From Bacteroidales bacterium (GTDB lineage: Bacteria; Bacteroidota; Bacteroidia; Bacteroidales; NBLH01), in NCBI GenBank assembly GCA_029210905.1, contig JARGGF010000023.1:1-14401 (forward strand): 14,401 bases of DNA, given 5' to 3'. Below, piece by piece: positions 7,009 through 14,373 of this stretch. Every line of letters begins with the position of its first letter. Within the stretch, counting starts at the first letter, position 1. A program made the translations under genes and the position numbers. The notes beneath the pieces were generated by a model. It saw nothing but the letters and a program-made list of their open reading frames with translations. It was not told the DNA's origin and ran no database searches.

Positions 7009-7815
7009 ATGAAGACTTATAGCAAAGGGCTTGAATTTAAAAATTATAAAGACAGGGAATTCGGAAGTAAAAGAAATATTCCTATAGGCGTTAAGCTAAA
7101 AATTTGGTTTGGAAATGTATTTAATGTTATTGGGCTGGCTTTTTTTCTGTTCGGACTTCCTTTTTCGATGGTGTTTATTTCATTTTCTTCCCTTCTGGGG
7201 CCTTCATTTGGTGAAGATGACCCGGGGACTAAGGGGATTATTATAGAATCCAGGGCTACAAGTGCCTCTGTTAATGATGTTAAGGTATATGAATACACCT
7301 ACAGGTACCATACTATGGATGGCAACTCCTATACAGGCCTTGGGTATACTACAGGAAATCAAAAATCAGTGGGTGATGAGCTGATGGTTTTATACAAAAT
7401 GGATCAGCCATCTGCATCTAAAGCAATTGATTTAAGAACTTCAGAGTTTGGAGGATCTGTAGGATTATTTGTTCTCATTTTTCCTTTAATTGGTCTGATT
7501 ATGTTAATTCTGGGAACCCGAAATACCTTAAAACAAATATTCATCCTTCAGATTGGAGAACTTGCTGAAGGCAAGTTTTTATATAAGGAAGCTACAAATA
7601 CTCAAGTAAATAAACAAACTGTTTATGAATTAACATTTGAATTTACTGCATCTGACAATCAAATTTATAAGGCAATAGCAAAAACTCACAAATATCACCG
7701 ACTTGAAGATGAACCTTTTGAAAAATTGGTTTATGATCCTGATAATCCGACAAATGCTGTATTGCTGGATGCTTTACCCCGTGGATTAAAAGAATACTTT
7801 TTAAAAAACATGTAA
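7009..7815 (+). CDS. Membrane protein with two DUF3592-like domains
   Basis: A 268-aa protein of unknown function. After a basic N-terminus come a hydrophobic segment at about 34-63, a soluble part at about 70-145, a second membrane segment at about 149-169 and a second soluble part to the end. The soluble parts look like duplicates. The first reads G-I-I-I-E-S-R then VYEYTYRYHTMDGNSYTG and VGDELMVLYKMDQPSASKAIDL; the second reads G-K-F-L-Y-K-E then VYELTFEFTASDNQIYKA and FEKLVYDPDNPTNAVLLDAL. Each ends in the V-L/V-Y-D-P-x-x-P-x-x-A-like pattern of DUF3592. With two membrane segments both soluble domains would normally be on different faces unless the first segment is a hairpin; the first hydrophobic stretch (30 residues with G-L-P) is long enough to be re-entrant. 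It appears to be transcribed alone. No function is claimed. Confidence 0.75.
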   Translation: MKTYSKGLEFKNYKDREFGSKRNIPIGVKLKIWFGNVFNVIGLAFFLFGLPFSMVFISFSSLLGPSFGEDDPGTKGIIIESRATSASVNDVKVYEYTYRYHTMDGNSYTGLGYTTGNQKSVGDELMVLYKMDQPSASKAIDLRTSEFGGSVGLFVLIFPLIGLIMLILGTRNTLKQIFILQIGELAEGKFLYKEATNTQVNKQTVYELTFEFTASDNQIYKAIAKTHKYHRLEDEPFEKLVYDPDNPTNAVLLDALPRGLKEYFLKNM

Positions 7816-7922
7816 TTTTTATACTTTCGTCAAGACAAAATCATAATTTAATGTAGATCAGTAAGTTGCAAGCTTTGCAGGGAAAGCCTATTTCGATAAA
7901 TATCTATAATATAAAGGAATGG

Positions 7923-7953
7923 TCTAATTAAAAAGTCACAGTGTTTAATTAGA
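7923..7953. repeat. Inverted repeat, possible operator
   Basis: TCTAATTAAA (7923-7932) and TTTAATTAGA (7944-7953) are perfect 10-base inverted repeats around an 11-base spacer that itself contains CACAGTG. The right arm carries TTTA at 7944-7947, 21 bases ahead of the -7 candidate TAATTTTG (7969-7976), so a regulator bound here would cover the -33 region. Its symmetry, poor GC content and lack of a U-run make an operator more likely than a terminator. Confidence 0.45.
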
Positions 7954-7968
7954 TCAAATCTAAATTAT

Positions 7969-7976
7969 TAATTTTG
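7969..7976 (+). promoter_or_regulatory. Candidate -7 element in the ClC leader
   Basis: TAATTTTG followed by C matches TAnnTTTG fully. A TTTA at 7944-7947 could serve as a weak -33 box with a 21-base spacer. Transcription would begin near 7981, giving a leader of about 175 bases for the ClC gene. Confidence 0.4.
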
Positions 7977-8008
7977 CAGATATTTAAGGATTTACAAGTA
8001 ATAAATTC

Positions 8009-8018
8009 TATACTTTCG
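8009..8018 (+). promoter_or_regulatory. Second candidate -7 element for the ClC gene
   Basis: TATACTTTCG followed by C differs from TAnnTTTG by one base (TTCG). The same ten bases occur at 7820-7829, directly after the DUF3592-like gene. No clear TTTG lies at the -33 distance; the nearest is TTTA at 7991-7994. A start near 8023 would leave a leader of about 134 bases. Confidence 0.35.
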
Positions 8019-8069
8019 CAAGCTTATTTTGATTCATCCTCAGTGTTTAATTTACAATTATTTGGCACC

Positions 8070-8098
8070 TTAGCTAATTGTAAAAAATGATTAGCTAA
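8070..8098. repeat. Inverted repeat ahead of the first ClC start codon
   Basis: TTAGCTAAT (8070-8078) and ATTAGCTAA (8090-8098) pair perfectly around an 11-base, A-rich loop. The core TTAGCTAA is also a palindrome, so the unit is both a direct and an inverted repeat, as in a double binding site. It ends 58 bases before the ATG at 8157. There is no U-run after it; an operator or a leader stem are the options. Confidence 0.45.
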
Positions 8099-8156
8099 AT
8101 ATTGGTTGATAATTGAAGAAATATTTACACTTGCATTAATTTATGTTTACAAATTT

Positions 8157-9932
8157 ATGAGAACTCCAGCAGTTTTAAAACGCATCTTAATTTGGAGGTT
8201 AAGGAAAGTAAGTTCCAAACCTTATCTTATGTTTTTAAGCCTATTGGTGGGAATTGGTTCAGGTATTGTGGCTGTTGTGCTATTTAACCTGGTTGATTTC
8301 ATTCAAAAATTACTAAAATTTGGCATAACTAAAGAGTCATTCAACTTTTTATACCTGGTTTATCCTATTGTTGGAATTTCCCTGACCTTAATATTTATTA
8401 AATATATACTCAGGCAACGAATTGGTCATGGGATTCCAGGAATTCTATATGCCATCTCTAAAAACCAGGCTTATATCAAAGCTCACAATATGTTTTCACC
8501 ACTTATTTCCAGTGCTTTAACTGTTGGTTTTGGTGGATCAGTAGGTTTGGAGGGACCGTCAGTTGCTTCAGGTGGTGCATTAGGTTCTAATTTGGGACGA
8601 ATGTTCAGGCTTTCATTCAAATACAAGGTGTTATTGATCGGATGCGGGTCAGCAGCGGCCATGGCAGCTATTTTTAAAGCTCCCATTGCCGGCATTGTAT
8701 TTGCTTTTGAGGTAATGATGTTGGATTTGACCACTTCATCAATTATTCCCATTTTAATTGCATCAGCATCAGCAACCCTAACTTCTTATGTGTTTTTAGG
8801 TCAGGACGTTATCTATCAATTTGATCTAAAAAACAAGTTTTTAGTTGCAGATTTGCCTTATTATATAGCACTTGGCGTTTTAACCGGGCTTATATCGGTT
8901 TATTTCAGCAGGGTATATTTATATATTGGTAGACTTTTCGATAAATTAAAAAGACCGCTGGTAAAATTATTAATAGGAGGCAGTATTCTCGGTGTTTTAA
9001 TATTGTTTTTTCCTGCACTTTATGGTGATGGTTATGAGGCAATTAATCTCGCTTTAAAAGGTGAAAGCTATTACCTTTTTGAATATTCATTCTTCAATCC
9101 TTATCACGATAGCTTACTTATCGCATTAATATTGTTAGTAGCCATAATAATGCTCAAAGTAATTGCCAGCTCTGTAACTTTTGGTGCTGGCGGGGTAGGT
9201 GGGATTTTTGCCCCTTCGCTTTTTACTGGTGCAAATGTTGGCTTGTTGTTTGCTTCTTTTCTTAAATATGTTGGTGTTGATAATGTTTCATCACGAAATT
9301 TTGCTTTGGTTGGAATGGCTGGCCTATTAGCAGGGGTTTTGCATGCCCCGCTTACCGGGCTCTTTTTAATTGCAGACATCACAAGCGGGTATGCATTATT
9401 TATGCCTTTAATGATAACGGCAACCCTATCATACGCTACCATTAAATACTTTGAGACCAACAGTGTGTACACTATACAACTGGCTAAACGTAAGGCCCTT
9501 CTGACCCATCATGCCGATAAAAATGCTTTGGTTTTAATGAAAGTTGATAAACTTATTGAAACCAATTTTAAAACTGTTGATAAGGATGCAACACTTGGAG
9601 ACCTTGTAAAAGTAATAGCTCAATCTGTGCGTAATATTTTTCCTGTGGTAGATAAAAACGGTTATTTTATTGGTGTCGTTAATCTGGATGATATCAGGCA
9701 AATTGTTTTTCAGCATGAATTATACGATAAAATGTATGTAAAAGAGCTGATGACAGTTCCGTCAACTCATGTAACCCCTGATGAATCAATGGATGATGTT
9801 GCCCGGAAAATTCAACAATCCGGACGGTTTAATATAGTTGTATTACAAGATGGGAAATACCTGGGATTTGTTTCACGGGCAAATGTTTTTTCTAATTACC
9901 GCAAAATATTAAAAAGCTTTTCAGCAGATTAG
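8157..9932 (+). CDS. ClC-type anion channel/transporter with two CBS domains, copy 1
   Basis: A 591-aa inner-membrane protein of the voltage-gated chloride channel (ClC) family. I chose ATG 8157 rather than the upstream in-frame TTG at 8106 because the downstream paralogue starts at the same residue and the 17 extra residues have no counterpart there. The ClC signatures are in order: GHGIP (90-94), GLEGP (130-134) with the gating glutamate E132, FAFEV (182-186) and GGIFAP (348-353), plus the pore tyrosine at 438 in SVYTIQLAKR. Against E. coli ClC-ec1, the central serine of GSGIP is His91 and the internal proton glutamate is Val186, a change known from channel-type members and from uncoupling mutants. 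A pair of CBS domains follows (about 462-517 and 527-585), probably binding adenine nucleotides. Passive or weakly coupled anion flux is inferred, not shown. Confidence 0.93.
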   Translation: MRTPAVLKRILIWRLRKVSSKPYLMFLSLLVGIGSGIVAVVLFNLVDFIQKLLKFGITKESFNFLYLVYPIVGISLTLIFIKYILRQRIGHGIPGILYAISKNQAYIKAHNMFSPLISSALTVGFGGSVGLEGPSVASGGALGSNLGRMFRLSFKYKVLLIGCGSAAAMAAIFKAPIAGIVFAFEVMMLDLTTSSIIPILIASASATLTSYVFLGQDVIYQFDLKNKFLVADLPYYIALGVLTGLISVYFSRVYLYIGRLFDKLKRPLVKLLIGGSILGVLILFFPALYGDGYEAINLALKGESYYLFEYSFFNPYHDSLLIALILLVAIIMLKVIASSVTFGAGGVGGIFAPSLFTGANVGLLFASFLKYVGVDNVSSRNFALVGMAGLLAGVLHAPLTGLFLIADITSGYALFMPLMITATLSYATIKYFETNSVYTIQLAKRKALLTHHADKNALVLMKVDKLIETNFKTVDKDATLGDLVKVIAQSVRNIFPVVDKNGYFIGVVNLDDIRQIVFQHELYDKMYVKELMTVPSTHVTPDESMDDVARKIQQSGRFNIVVLQDGKYLGFVSRANVFSNYRKILKSFSAD

Positions 9933-10080
9933 TAGCTTCTTTGTTTCAATTTTTCTATTTTCACAGGCTGAAATTCTTTATTCCTACAGGTAGGATATTT
10001 TCATACAATAAGGAAAACAATGAAGGCAAATGTCTTGTTAATAGATGTTTGAGTGTTGAACGAAAGAGAAATTGGATATA
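9933..10080 (+). other. Intergenic region between the two ClC genes
   Basis: These 148 bases contain no gene. A short palindrome TCCTAC-AG-GTAGGA lies at 9982-9995. No full TAnnTTTG element and no terminator hairpin are visible, so the two ClC genes may be co-transcribed. A purine stretch AAAGAGAA at 10063-10070 lies 10 bases before ATG 10081 and is one of the few Shine-Dalgarno-like sequences in the window. Confidence 0.4.
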
Positions 10081-11856
10081 ATGAAAACACCATCGGTACT
10101 GAAAAGATTTTTGATTTGGCGACTTAAACACCTACACTCAAGGCCTTATATGATGGTCCTGAGTTTGATAGTTGGTATAGGTTCAGGATTGGCAGCTGTT
10201 GTATTATTTAATATGGTACACTTTATTCAAAATATATTAGGCAAAGGGATTAATAAGGAACAGTTTAATTTCCTTTATCTGGTTTATCCAATTGTTGGTA
10301 TTAGTCTGACAGTTATTTTTATAAAATACATTCTTCGCCATAGTGTTTGGCATGGTATCCCAGGAGTTTTATATGCAATTTCGAAAAACCAGGCTGTAAT
10401 AAAAGCACACAACATGTTCTCATCAATAATTTCCAGTGCGCTTACGGTGGGTTTTGGCGGGTCAGTTGGTCTGGAGGGTCCGACTGTTGCTACTGGTGGA
10501 GCAATCGGCTCCAATCTTGCCAGGGTATTACGATTATCATACCGCAACAGGATATTACTATTAGGTTGTGCTTCTGCAGGAGCTATGGCTGCTATTTTTA
10601 AAGCACCGATTGCAGCAATTGTTTTTGCATTTGAAGTAATCATGATAGACTTAACAACTAAGTCCATTATTCCTATTTTAATTGCCTCATCTTCAGCAAC
10701 ATTAACATCCTACTTTTTTTTAGGTCAAAAAGTTATATACCCTTTTAACATTCCATATCAATTTGTGCTTTCCGAATTGCCCTATTTTCTGGTTTTGGGA
10801 GTTTTTGCAGGATTAGTTTCGGTTTATTTTACCAGAATGTACATGGCTGTTGGAAGACTTTTCGAAAATTTAAAAAAGACTTATCTAAAATTAGTTGTTG
10901 GAGGGGCGATTCTTGGGGGACTAATACTATTTTTTCCGGCATTGTATGGGGATGGCTACGAAGCCATTAATAATTCGCTTCACGGAAGCACAAGCCATCT
11001 TTTTGAACATACTTTTTTTAATTCGTTCAAAGAAAGCACACTAGCGGCATTATTGCTTCTAATAGCCATAATATTATTAAAAGTGGTGGCCACTTCTACT
11101 ACTTTTGGTGCCGGAGGTATTGGAGGAATTTTTGCACCAACCTTATTTATTGGCTCAAATACAGGTTTACTATTTGCCTCAGTATTAAAGTATTTTGGAC
11201 TAAAGGATATTAATGTCAGTAATTATGCACTTGTTGGGATGGCAGGCTTGATAGCAGGTGTTTTACATGCACCGCTGACAGGGATATTTTTAATTGCAGA
11301 TATCACCCATGGCTACTCCTTTTTTATGCCATTAATGATTACTGCCACCTTCTCTTACGCTACTATTAAGTATTTCGAATCGAACAACGTATACACCATT
11401 CAATTAGCAAAGCGTAATGCTTTATTAACGCACCATGCTGATAGAAATGCACTAGTACTAATGAAGGTAGACACACTAATTGAAACAAACTTTAAGACAA
11501 TTGATAAGGACGCTACACTCGGTGATTTGGTAAAAGTGATAGAGGACTCTGTGCGAAATATTTTCCCGGTGGTAGACAAGAGCAATAATTTTATAGGCGT
11601 GGTAAACCTGGACGAAATAAGGCATATTATTTTCAAACCTGAATTATACGATAAAACTTTTGTTAGTGAACTGCTGAATATTCCCTCAGAACATGTTTCA
11701 CCAGAAGACTCGATGGAAGATGTTGTAAAAAAAATTCAACATTCAGGAAGGTTTAACATTGTAGTTTTAAAAGATGGCAAGTATCTTGGTTTTGTTTCTA
11801 GGGCCAATGTATTTTTAAGTTATCGGAAAATTTTACGCAATTTTTCGGCTGATTAA
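10081..11856 (+). CDS. ClC-type anion channel/transporter with two CBS domains, copy 2
   Basis: Tandem paralogue of the preceding gene, also exactly 591 aa and alignable by eye without gaps; 152 of the first 200 residues are identical. ATG 10081 is preferred over the in-frame TTG at 10072 because it matches the start of copy 1 and follows a purine-rich stretch. Motifs: WHGIP (90-94), GLEGP (130-134, E132), FAFEV (182-186), GGIFAP (348-353), Tyr438, then two CBS domains in the last 130 residues. It shares His91 and Val186 with copy 1, but the glycine that opens the first selectivity motif is Trp90. This change next to the central anion site could alter selectivity or rate. Its stop lies 8 bases from the convergent rimO stop. 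Whether the two proteins form a heterodimer (ClC proteins are dimers) is open. Confidence 0.93.
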   Translation: MKTPSVLKRFLIWRLKHLHSRPYMMVLSLIVGIGSGLAAVVLFNMVHFIQNILGKGINKEQFNFLYLVYPIVGISLTVIFIKYILRHSVWHGIPGVLYAISKNQAVIKAHNMFSSIISSALTVGFGGSVGLEGPTVATGGAIGSNLARVLRLSYRNRILLLGCASAGAMAAIFKAPIAAIVFAFEVIMIDLTTKSIIPILIASSSATLTSYFFLGQKVIYPFNIPYQFVLSELPYFLVLGVFAGLVSVYFTRMYMAVGRLFENLKKTYLKLVVGGAILGGLILFFPALYGDGYEAINNSLHGSTSHLFEHTFFNSFKESTLAALLLLIAIILLKVVATSTTFGAGGIGGIFAPTLFIGSNTGLLFASVLKYFGLKDINVSNYALVGMAGLIAGVLHAPLTGIFLIADITHGYSFFMPLMITATFSYATIKYFESNNVYTIQLAKRNALLTHHADRNALVLMKVDTLIETNFKTIDKDATLGDLVKVIEDSVRNIFPVVDKSNNFIGVVNLDEIRHIIFKPELYDKTFVSELLNIPSEHVSPEDSMEDVVKKIQHSGRFNIVVLKDGKYLGFVSRANVFLSYRKILRNFSAD

Positions 11857-11864
11857 GTTATAGG

Positions 11865-13166
11865 TCAAATAACAACATGCCCATACAAATCATAATCCCT
11901 GGCCGATTCAACACATGCCATGTAAAATTCACCGATATTTAATTCGCTGTCATTCAATGATATAAGTATTTCATTGTCCACTTCTGGCGAATCAAATTCC
12001 GATCTGCCTACATAATATTCTCCTTCAATACGGTCAATCAGCACTTCAAATGTTTGTCCAACCTTTTTTTGATTAAGATCCAGTGATATTTCCTGCTGAA
12101 TGGCCATAATTTCATCAGCCCTTTCACTTTTTATAACTTCAGGGGTTCCATCTTTTAAATTTAGTGCACCATGTGTACCTTCTTCTTCAGAGTAAGTAAA
12201 CACACCCAGCCTATCAAATCTGGCCAATTTTACAAATTCCTTTAATTCCTCATACTCTTCTTGCCCTTCGCCTGGATGACCTACTAAAAGAGTGGTCCTA
12301 ATGGTAATATTTGGGTTTTTTTCCCTTAGTTTTTCAATTAGTTTAAGTGTAGAATTTTTATTTTGCCCCCTTCGCATCAGCTTAAGAACTTTATCACTAA
12401 TATGTTGTAGCGGAATATCCAGATAGTTGCAAATTTTAGGCTCTAATGCCATCAATTCAATTACTTCATCTGGGAAGCCGGTTGGATAGGCATAATGTAA
12501 TCGAATCCACTTTAATTTGTCAATTTTCACCAGTTCTTTTAGCAATTCAGCGAGTCTGTTTTTTTTATAGAGATCTTGCCCATAACTTGATAAATCCTGA
12601 GCAATCAATATTAATTCTTTTACCCCCTTATTAGCAAGGTGCTGTGCTTGCTGAATCAATTGTTCAAATGGAACGGATAGATGTTTGCCTCGGATTAAAG
12701 GAATTGCGCAGAAGGCACAACCACGGTCACAACCTTCAGATATTTTTAAATAGGCAAAGTGTTTTGGGGTTGAAATTAATCGTTCGCCAAATAATTCTTC
12801 TTTATAATCAACATTTAAACTTTTAACAATGGCATGAATATCGTTAACACCGAAAAATTGGTCAACTTCAGGAACCTCTGACTTTAAATCATCCTTGTAC
12901 CGTTCAGATAAACACCCTATTACGTAAAGATTATCAATTTTACCTTTTTCTTTTTCTCTGGCATAACTTAATATGGTATCAATAGATTCTTCTTTCGCAT
13001 CTTTAATAAAACCACAGGTATTAACTACAATGGTCCTTGCATCAGTTTTATTTGAATCAAAAACAACCTCAAGTTTGCTGCCTTTTAGCTGGGTGGCAAG
13101 TTGTTCACTATCAACCACGTTTTTTGAACAACCCAGTGTTACTATATTTATTTTATGTTTTTTCAC
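11865..13166 (-). CDS. rimO: Ribosomal protein S12 methylthiotransferase RimO
   Basis: Radical-SAM enzyme that adds a methylthio group to the conserved aspartate of ribosomal protein S12, using two iron-sulfur clusters. The 433-aa protein has the N-terminal MTTase domain with cysteines in LGCSKN (C13), NTCGF (C51) and IGCLSERY (C85). The radical-SAM motif CDRGCAFCAIP follows (C146, C150, C153), then a C-terminal TRAM-like region at about 365-433. LGCSKNVVDSE and EGCDRGCAFCAIPLIRG point to RimO rather than the tRNA enzyme MiaB. The start is GTG at 13166; no in-frame ATG upstream offers a better choice and the homologous region begins at once. It lies 132 bases downstream of ftsY on the same strand. 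A weak promoter-like TACCTTTA at 13230-13223 precedes it. Confidence 0.96.
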   Translation of the reverse strand: MKKHKINIVTLGCSKNVVDSEQLATQLKGSKLEVVFDSNKTDARTIVVNTCGFIKDAKEESIDTILSYAREKEKGKIDNLYVIGCLSERYKDDLKSEVPEVDQFFGVNDIHAIVKSLNVDYKEELFGERLISTPKHFAYLKISEGCDRGCAFCAIPLIRGKHLSVPFEQLIQQAQHLANKGVKELILIAQDLSSYGQDLYKKNRLAELLKELVKIDKLKWIRLHYAYPTGFPDEVIELMALEPKICNYLDIPLQHISDKVLKLMRRGQNKNSTLKLIEKLREKNPNITIRTTLLVGHPGEGQEEYEELKEFVKLARFDRLGVFTYSEEEGTHGALNLKDGTPEVIKSERADEIMAIQQEISLDLNQKKVGQTFEVLIDRIEGEYYVGRSEFDSPEVDNEILISLNDSELNIGEFYMACVESARDYDLYGHVVI

Positions 13167-13222
13167 AATATTAAAAATTAGTGCACCAGAGCATAGAAAT
13201 AAATCATTTCGAAGTTCTGATT

Positions 13223-13230
13223 TAAAGGTA
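13223..13230 (-). promoter_or_regulatory. Weak -7-like element upstream of rimO
   Basis: On the minus strand TACCTTTA matches TAnnTTTG at all but the last base, 56 bases before the rimO GTG. The -33 position reads GTTC, not TTTG. rimO may instead be read through from ftsY, as no terminator is visible in the gap. Confidence 0.25.
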
Positions 13231-13298
13231 CAAATTTAAAGATTTCCCTGAACGCGGATGGCTTTTATTTAGAGATAAGATTAATTACAAGAAGGGTA

Positions 13299-14261
13299 TT
13301 ATGATTTAAACAGTGAATCAACGAATTCTTCTTTACGGAAGATTTGCAGATCCTCGATGCCCTCACCAATTCCAATGTACTTTACAGGTATTTTAAATTG
13401 ATCAGAAATACCAATAACCACGCCACCTTTGGCAGTACCATCTAACTTAGTAAGTGCCAAAGCATTAACCTCTGTTGCTTTGGTAAATTCTTTTGCTTGT
13501 GCAAAGGCATTTTGCCCGGTGGAGCCATCCAGAATCAAAAGAATTTCATGTGGCGCATCAGGAATTAATTTTTGCATTACTTTCTTGATCTTTGAAAGCT
13601 CATTCATTAGATTGATTTTATTATGCAAACGGCCGGCGGTGTCAATAATTACAACATCAGCCTGATTGGTAATGGCCGATTTTAATGCATCATAGGCTAC
13701 GGATGCCGGATCCGATCCCATTTTTTGCTTAACTATTGGCACCCCAACTCTCTCAGACCAGATGGTTAACTGATCCACTGCTGCCGCCCTAAAAGTATCT
13801 GCAGCACCAAGGTATACTTTTTTGCCAGCTTCTTTGAACATATAGGCCAGCTTGCCAATAGTGGTTGTTTTTCCAACACCATTAACTCCTACCACCATTA
13901 TTACATAAGGTTTACCATCTTTACCGCTAAACATGCTTTCGTCAATTTTAGCAGTGGTTGCCTCGTTTTCATTTAATAAAGCGGCAATTTCTTCTTTTAA
14001 AATAATGTTAAGTTCTTCAGTACCAAGATAATGGTCTTTCTTTACACGTTCCTGAACACGTTCAATTATTTTAATTGTGGTATCAACTCCTACGTCTGAA
14101 CTTATTAAAATTTCTTCAAGATCATCTAATATTAAATCATCAACTTTTGATTTACCTGCAACAGCCCGTGATAATTTTTTAAGAACACTTTCTTTGGTTT
14201 TAGTCAAACCTTTATCAAGATTTTCTTTTTTTTCTTTCGAGAAAAGTCCAAAAACTGCCAT
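13299..14261 (-). CDS. ftsY: Signal recognition particle receptor FtsY
   Basis: SRP-family GTPase that docks SRP-bound ribosomes to the membrane translocon. The 320-aa form lacks the long acidic A domain of the E. coli protein and begins MAVFGLFSKEKKE, a short amphipathic membrane-binding stretch. The helical N domain spans about 20-100 with DLEEILISSDVG (47-58). The G domain holds GVNGVGKTTT (125-134), ADTFRAAA (154-161), DTAGR (207-211), TKLDGTAKGG (271-280) and the closing GIGEGIEDLQIF. All nucleotide-binding motifs are intact. The ATG at 14261 is preceded by an A-run rather than a Shine-Dalgarno box. It follows the DUF4295 gene but is separated from it by a hairpin and a full-consensus promoter, so it is likely a separate transcription unit, possibly shared with rimO. 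Confidence 0.97.
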   Translation of the reverse strand: MAVFGLFSKEKKENLDKGLTKTKESVLKKLSRAVAGKSKVDDLILDDLEEILISSDVGVDTTIKIIERVQERVKKDHYLGTEELNIILKEEIAALLNENEATTAKIDESMFSGKDGKPYVIMVVGVNGVGKTTTIGKLAYMFKEAGKKVYLGAADTFRAAAVDQLTIWSERVGVPIVKQKMGSDPASVAYDALKSAITNQADVVIIDTAGRLHNKINLMNELSKIKKVMQKLIPDAPHEILLILDGSTGQNAFAQAKEFTKATEVNALALTKLDGTAKGGVVIGISDQFKIPVKYIGIGEGIEDLQIFRKEEFVDSLFKS

Positions 14262-14301
14262 GCTTTTTTTTATTAGATGGTTTGAAATAGGATGAAAATA
14301 G

Positions 14302-14334
14302 AAAAAGCTTTCAACTTATAGATGAAAGCTTTTT
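14302..14334 (-). terminator. Terminator-like hairpin between the DUF4295 gene and ftsY
   Basis: AAAAAGCTTTCA (14302-14313) and TGAAAGCTTTTT (14323-14334) are perfect 12-base inverted repeats around a 9-base loop. The stem ends in A/T runs on both sides, so it is symmetric and could stop transcription in either direction. On the minus strand it starts 22 bases after the DUF4295 stop codon, where a terminator for the upstream ribosomal-protein unit would be expected. Confidence 0.7.
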
Positions 14335-14342
14335 TATTAGTT

Positions 14343-14373
14343 CAAATATATCATCTTACTTTTTCTTAGCAAA
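14343..14373 (-). promoter_or_regulatory. ftsY: Full-consensus Bacteroidota promoter for ftsY
   Basis: On the minus strand TTTG (14373-14370), a spacer of exactly 19 bases and TATATTTG (14350-14343) match the primary sigma consensus TTTG-N19-TAnnTTTG at every fixed position. The -33 box lies within the Tyr-Phe-Ala codons near the end of the DUF4295 gene. Transcription would start about 14336-14338, directly at the edge of the hairpin, about 75 bases before the ftsY ATG. Confidence 0.7.

Larger units (their letters stand above)
7816..8156 (+). promoter_or_regulatory. 341-bp gene-free leader upstream of the first ClC gene
   Basis: No convincing reading frame on either strand. The stretch holds three Bacteroidota-type -7 candidates on the plus strand: TACTTTCG at 7822-7829, TAATTTTG at 7969-7976 and TACTTTCG at 8011-8018. 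The first and third sit in an identical ten-base TATACTTTCG. It also holds two inverted repeats (7923-7953 and 8070-8098) and a 12-base direct repeat CAGTGTTTAATT (7939-7950 and 8041-8052). Together these suggest a regulated promoter region, perhaps with a small RNA or structured leader. I looked for the fluoride riboswitch consensus, sometimes found ahead of ClC genes, and did not see it. Confidence 0.55.

Noticed and set aside
8106..8156. A longer start (TTG 8106) for the first ClC gene
   Set aside because: The paralogue begins at the residue matching ATG 8157 and both proteins are then 591 aa; the 17 extra residues have no counterpart.
7816..8156. Fluoride or other known riboswitch in the ClC leader
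   Set aside because: No fluoride-riboswitch core could be found by eye, and no other class I know fits. A covariance-model search would be decisive.
9104..9472. A 122-codon open frame on the minus strand, with a similar one at 10284-10667
   Set aside because: Both are antisense to the ClC genes, and their similarity merely mirrors the similarity of the two ClC copies.
10020..10052. Ten-codon frame starting at ATG 10020 between the ClC genes, as a possible leader peptide
   Set aside because: Too short, without a ribosome-binding site, codon pattern or adjacent attenuator hairpin.
8157..11856. Recent duplication or assembly artefact of the ClC gene
   Set aside because: The copies differ at about a quarter of residues and at many synonymous sites, with different flanks, so this is an old, real duplication.
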